Assembly: GCA_002405405.1 (NCBI GenBank)
Contig: DHLT01000179.1
Span: 1 to 18,963 of the forward strand
DNA length: 18,963 bases
Source: Ignavibacteria bacterium UBA4661
Lineage (GTDB): Bacteria > Bacteroidota > Ignavibacteria > Kapaibacteriales > UBA4661
Direction: 5' to 3'
Shown here: piece by piece, positions 16,331 through 18,963 of the stretch
How the letters are laid out: the number at the start of each line of letters is the position of its first letter
Numbering within the stretch: position 1 is the stretch's first letter
Notes under the pieces: model-generated
Told to the model about the DNA's origin: nothing
Seen by the model: the letters and a program-made list of their open reading frames with translations, nothing else
Database searches by the model: none
Position numbers and translations under genes: made by a program

Positions 16331-17332
16331 GTGGTGCGCTCCCCCATCGACTACGACTACCGCGCTGTGAGTATCAGACTCCTGAAGCGTATTTTTCCTG
16401 TGTTTTCCATCAATGTTGAGATTCGTACTATGCGCTCGGCTGTCATATCACATTTCGCACATAGTCCGCAGGGTGCGGTTTCTGTCGTCATTGGCATTGT
16501 ATGCGTAGCGGTATGGCTTGTCAGCCCGCACCATGCCTTGATGCTTGGCGAATGGTTTCTTGTGCTGGGGCTCATTTTTCCGGGTATTCCTCATGGCGCA
16601 TTGGATCATGCACTCACTCCGCATGGCATGATGCGTGGCAAAGCATTGACACTCTTTGTGCTACGATACTTATTCATTGCGCTTGCTATCATTGCTGTGT
16701 GGATCATGCTACCACTCTTGATGTTTGTCGTTTTTCTCTTGTATTCAGCATGGCATTTTGGCGAAACGGATATGCAAGAATGGCATGTACAGTCGCCCTT
16801 ACAAACTCTGCTCTATGGCATTGCACTGCTTGGTGGAATTATTGGAACACATGCACACGAATTTTTCGGCTACACCACTCTGCTTCATGTGCCCATGAGT
16901 TCGGTGTCCACAGAAAGTGCCCTCCGCATGGTTGGTATCGTCTGCACTCTATGTCTCATAGGGTATGCTGTTGTGATCCCACAACCACAAAGAATATCCT
17001 ACATTCTGACTGTTGCTGTTGTGTTGATTGGTACTTTTCTTCCTCTCGTCCTTGCCTTCGCGCTCTATTTTATTGGCATTCACAGTATTCGTGCGTGGAC
17101 ACATTTGCGACAGCGTCTTTCTCTATCGCAGAGACAAGCACTACAAAAGGCACTACCGCTTTCGCTTGGTGCGTACCTGTTTTTTCTTGCTCTTGTAGCA
17201 GTAAAAGAGTGGAGAATACTCGACCTGCCTTTTGATGATCTGATTTCAGGCATCGTCATTTTTTTAGCGGCAATCAGCGCGCCACATATATGGTACATGC
17301 ACAGCTTTTACCGACATAGAGTTGTCGCATAG
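16331..17332 (+). CDS. blh: Brp/Blh-family beta-carotene 15,15'-dioxygenase
   Basis: This integral membrane enzyme cleaves beta-carotene into two retinal molecules. The frame gives 333 residues from GTG 16331. ATG 16430 (300 residues) fits the usual family length better, because the first 33 residues have no membrane segment and look unconserved. Family histidine motifs are visible: GIPHGALDH (His88, His93), SAWHFGETD (His142), YFIGIHSIRAW (His251) and SAPHIWYMH (His319, His324), spread over about eight hydrophobic helices. The histidines are expected to hold the iron. The usual HSxRH of the third motif reads HSIRA here. The gene lies 10 bases after crtY in what is clearly one operon. Confidence 0.9.
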   Translation: MVRSPIDYDYRAVSIRLLKRIFPVFSINVEIRTMRSAVISHFAHSPQGAVSVVIGIVCVAVWLVSPHHALMLGEWFLVLGLIFPGIPHGALDHALTPHGMMRGKALTLFVLRYLFIALAIIAVWIMLPLLMFVVFLLYSAWHFGETDMQEWHVQSPLQTLLYGIALLGGIIGTHAHEFFGYTTLLHVPMSSVSTESALRMVGIVCTLCLIGYAVVIPQPQRISYILTVAVVLIGTFLPLVLAFALYFIGIHSIRAWTHLRQRLSLSQRQALQKALPLSLGAYLFFLALVAVKEWRILDLPFDDLISGIVIFLAAISAPHIWYMHSFYRHRVVA

Positions 17333-17378
17333 AATACCGCTTCATAAAGAAGTTCGCTGGTTGTCATTTCTTAGTCGA

Positions 17379-18197
17379 TCATGTTTTATCAACTCCACTA
17401 TGTGCCTCCGGTGGAGTTTTGTCGGACTGCATATTCTCGAACCATTCGGGGGGGAATTCATAGTCTGCTTCTGTCGAGTTTTTGCCGAACTGCGCATTGG
17501 GCTGGAAATTCTTCGACCATTCAGGGAAAAACTCACTGTTGATGCCCATCGGGTTTTCCTTAATCTGCCCCATGGAAAACGGATCGCTATTCACATCGAA
17601 TACACCGAATAATTGTGATTCGTTGGCAAAAGAAGCACCAAACATATTCTCCCAGCTCGTACCACCGCCTGCATTGTCTGCATTGTTTTTTGCCGAAGTA
17701 TCCTTTGCTCCTTTCGTTGCGGTGCGTTGCCTCACATACGCATCCACTACGAACAGATTGTCGTTGCCGACACGTTTGGTTTTAGCAAGTATCTCCGTCA
17801 TGGCGGCTTCTTGTTGTACTTGCTCCAATACGAACCACTGCAAAAAGACTTCGGTTGCGTAGTCATTATGATTTCGAGCAGTGGCAAACACTTCATGGCA
17901 CAAAGCAGATACACTTTGTTCATGCTCCAAAGCAAATTGCAACGCATGAGCAGGCGACTGCCATGTGTTAGCAGGAGGAGTAATCGGAGTCAAATCGCGC
18001 CGAGCATTCCGATAACCAATGAAATCATAGAGCTTCATAGCATGAAGTCGTTTCTCTTCTGCTTTCGAGCGCATCCACGCTGAAAATCCGCGCAATTCCG
18101 CTGTGTCGAAATACGCTGACATTGCCAAATACACATACCACGAAGAGAATTCCTTGTTGAGCTGTGTATTCAACGCGGTGAGAACATTGTTTTCCAT
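17379..18197 (-). CDS. Ferritin with a C-terminal extension and altered ferroxidase site
   Basis: ATG 18197 is chosen because AAGGAG stands 8 bases upstream and the ferritin fold begins at once; the frame itself is open further back. The product has 272 residues, against about 165 for a usual bacterial ferritin. Residues 1-155 align without gaps to the four-helix ferritin domain: Glu16 in NKEFSSWYVYLAMSAYF, AEEKRLHAMKLYDFI (His52), LEHEQSV (Glu93), and FLQWFVLEQVQQE (Glu125, Gln126). At the place of E. coli FtnA Glu50 there is Lys49, and at Glu130 there is Gln129, so iron oxidation may be weakened. Residues 156-272 are a low-complexity tail rich in Asn, Phe, Glu, Pro and Ser, with two related copies of EFFPEWSKNFQ / EFPPEWFENMQ. 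It follows the SDR gene on the same strand by 103 bases. Iron storage is the expected role. Confidence 0.88.
   Translation of the reverse strand: MENNVLTALNTQLNKEFSSWYVYLAMSAYFDTAELRGFSAWMRSKAEEKRLHAMKLYDFIGYRNARRDLTPITPPANTWQSPAHALQFALEHEQSVSALCHEVFATARNHNDYATEVFLQWFVLEQVQQEAAMTEILAKTKRVGNDNLFVVDAYVRQRTATKGAKDTSAKNNADNAGGGTSWENMFGASFANESQLFGVFDVNSDPFSMGQIKENPMGINSEFFPEWSKNFQPNAQFGKNSTEADYEFPPEWFENMQSDKTPPEAHSGVDKT
17391..17420 (+). terminator. Hairpin after blh, overlapping the 3' end of the ferritin gene
   Basis: AACTCCAC (17391-17398) and GTGGAGTT (17411-17418) are perfect 8-base arms followed by TT on the plus strand, about 60 bases past the blh stop. It could terminate the crtY-blh message. 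It lies inside the ferritin reading frame, so it cannot serve the ferritin gene in the same way. Confidence 0.4.
17414..17533. repeat. Imperfect tandem duplication in the ferritin tail
   Basis: Two related stretches, about 17414-17462 and 17476-17533, each run from GAGTTTT through a similar order of bases to a CATTCGGGG or CATTCAGGG segment. They encode the EFPPEWFENMQ and EFFPEWSKNFQ copies. They differ by substitutions and a short indel, so the duplication is old. Confidence 0.5.
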
Positions 18198-18300
18198 GAT
18201 GACGACTCCTTCCAATGAAAATGAACATGTTGTGTGATATTGCTGTGATTTCTTTGATGTATTGACATCGTCTTTTTGCAAGACAATTCTTCCATAATAG

Positions 18301-18963
18301 CTACAACGCCGTTGTTCTGCCGCCATCGAGTGCTATACTTGTTCCTGTGATATAACTTGCCATGGGCGATGCCAGAAATGCCGCTAAATAGCCTGCCTCC
18401 ATCGGTTCGCCGAATCTTCCGGCAGGAATCGTTGCCAACATATCATGTCGCACTGCTTCTATTGTTTGCCCTTGTCGTGCGGCAATACTTTCCGTAAGAG
18501 ATGTTAGTCTGCCTGTGGCGATATAACCGGGTAAGATATTATTGACGGTAATACCAAATGCAGCAACTTCCATCGCAAGTGTTTTTGCCCAACTTGCCAT
18601 CGCACCCCGTGTTGTATTCGATACACCAAGATTGGGAATCGGCTGTTTGACGGAGGTAGAAATCACATTGATAATTCGTCCGTATTGCTCAGCTTTCATG
18701 GCGGGAAGAAGCAATTGCACCAGTGTATGACTTACCAGCAAATGCTGGGAGATGGTATCCACAAACTGTTCTGTGGTTGCCTCGGCAAGAGCACCGGGTT
18801 TTGGTCCACCGGTATTATTCACGAGAAGATGAATAGGTTTTTCCTCATGGCTTTGCTGGTATGCTTCTACCGCAGATCGTACAGCTGAAACATCGGAAAA
18901 ATCTGCCTGCACCATTGCATGAGCTTGTCCATCCGGACGGTGTAAATCCTCCAATACAGCACT
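18301..18963 (-). CDS. SDR-family oxidoreductase (partial, N-terminus off the window)
   Basis: The visible 220 or so residues are the C-terminal part of a short-chain dehydrogenase/reductase. The frame is open to the right edge, so the N-terminal TGxxxGIG cofactor motif lies beyond it. Seen here are LLVNNTGGPKPG (strand beta-4), GRIINVISTSVKQP, NNILPGYIATGRL and the closing YITGTSIALDGGRTTAL. The usual catalytic YxxxK reads NTTRG here (in LGVSNTTRGAMASWAKTLA), so Tyr and Lys are replaced by Asn and Arg. I recall a group of SDR proteins with such a motif, so this is probably a divergent subfamily and not a decayed gene. The substrate is unknown. The stop is at 18301, and the ferritin gene follows. 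Confidence 0.85.
   Translation of the reverse strand, partial: SAVLEDLHRPDGQAHAMVQADFSDVSAVRSAVEAYQQSHEEKPIHLLVNNTGGPKPGALAEATTEQFVDTISQHLLVSHTLVQLLLPAMKAEQYGRIINVISTSVKQPIPNLGVSNTTRGAMASWAKTLAMEVAAFGITVNNILPGYIATGRLTSLTESIAARQGQTIEAVRHDMLATIPAGRFGEPMEAGYLAAFLASPMASYITGTSIALDGGRTTAL

Noticed and set aside
1..18963. tRNA, rRNA, CRISPR arrays, insertion sequences
   Set aside because: I looked for cloverleaf arms, regularly spaced repeats and transposase motifs and saw none.

Overview
The window is mid-40s % GC by eye and looks like a bacterium of the Bacteroidota/Chlorobiota (FCB) group. Two tandem secreted proteins end in type IX secretion (T9SS) type-A sorting domains. The FtsX-type permease is the 800-residue double-domain kind common in that group. 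Most starts lack a Shine-Dalgarno sequence. The rhodopsin is very close to Salinibacter-type xanthorhodopsin as I remember it. A finer placement (Rhodothermia, Kapabacteria or a Chlorobiota relative) is only a guess from sequence alone.

Layout. 1-906 (-) is the start of a membrane sensor/chemoreceptor with a PilJ/NarX-type N-terminal domain, broken by a 4-bp frameshift in an AAGC repeat; it runs off the left edge. 1226-5983 (+) holds two T9SS cargo proteins, each followed by a hairpin terminator; the first carries what looks like a papain-like cysteine-peptidase domain. 6116-7695 (+) is a compact, AT-richer type II restriction-modification pair: an N4-cytosine-type methyltransferase overlapping an MvaI/BcnI-family endonuclease. 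7702-13003 (-) is a MacAB-like efflux operon (adaptor, ATPase, permease, second ATPase) preceded by two near-identical 16-bp inverted repeats spaced 33 bp apart. 13375-17332 is a light-harvesting locus: a xanthorhodopsin-like proton pump (-), a small membrane ORF behind it, and divergently lycopene cyclase crtY followed by a Brp/Blh beta-carotene cleavage enzyme (+). 17379-18963 (-) holds a ferritin with an unusual C-terminal extension and a partial SDR-family oxidoreductase that runs off the right edge.

How the genes work together. CrtY would convert lycopene to beta-carotene and Blh would cleave beta-carotene to retinal, the chromophore bound by the Schiff-base lysine of the rhodopsin. The rhodopsin keeps the carboxylate acceptor and donor of an outward proton pump and the small glycine that lets a carotenoid antenna lie against retinal in xanthorhodopsin. 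The upstream carotenoid genes (crtE, crtB, crtI) are not in the window. The methyltransferase would protect host DNA from the endonuclease. By direct count CCWGG, the MvaI target, occurs once in the 18,963 bases, which suggests the specificity of this system and a long-standing restriction pressure.
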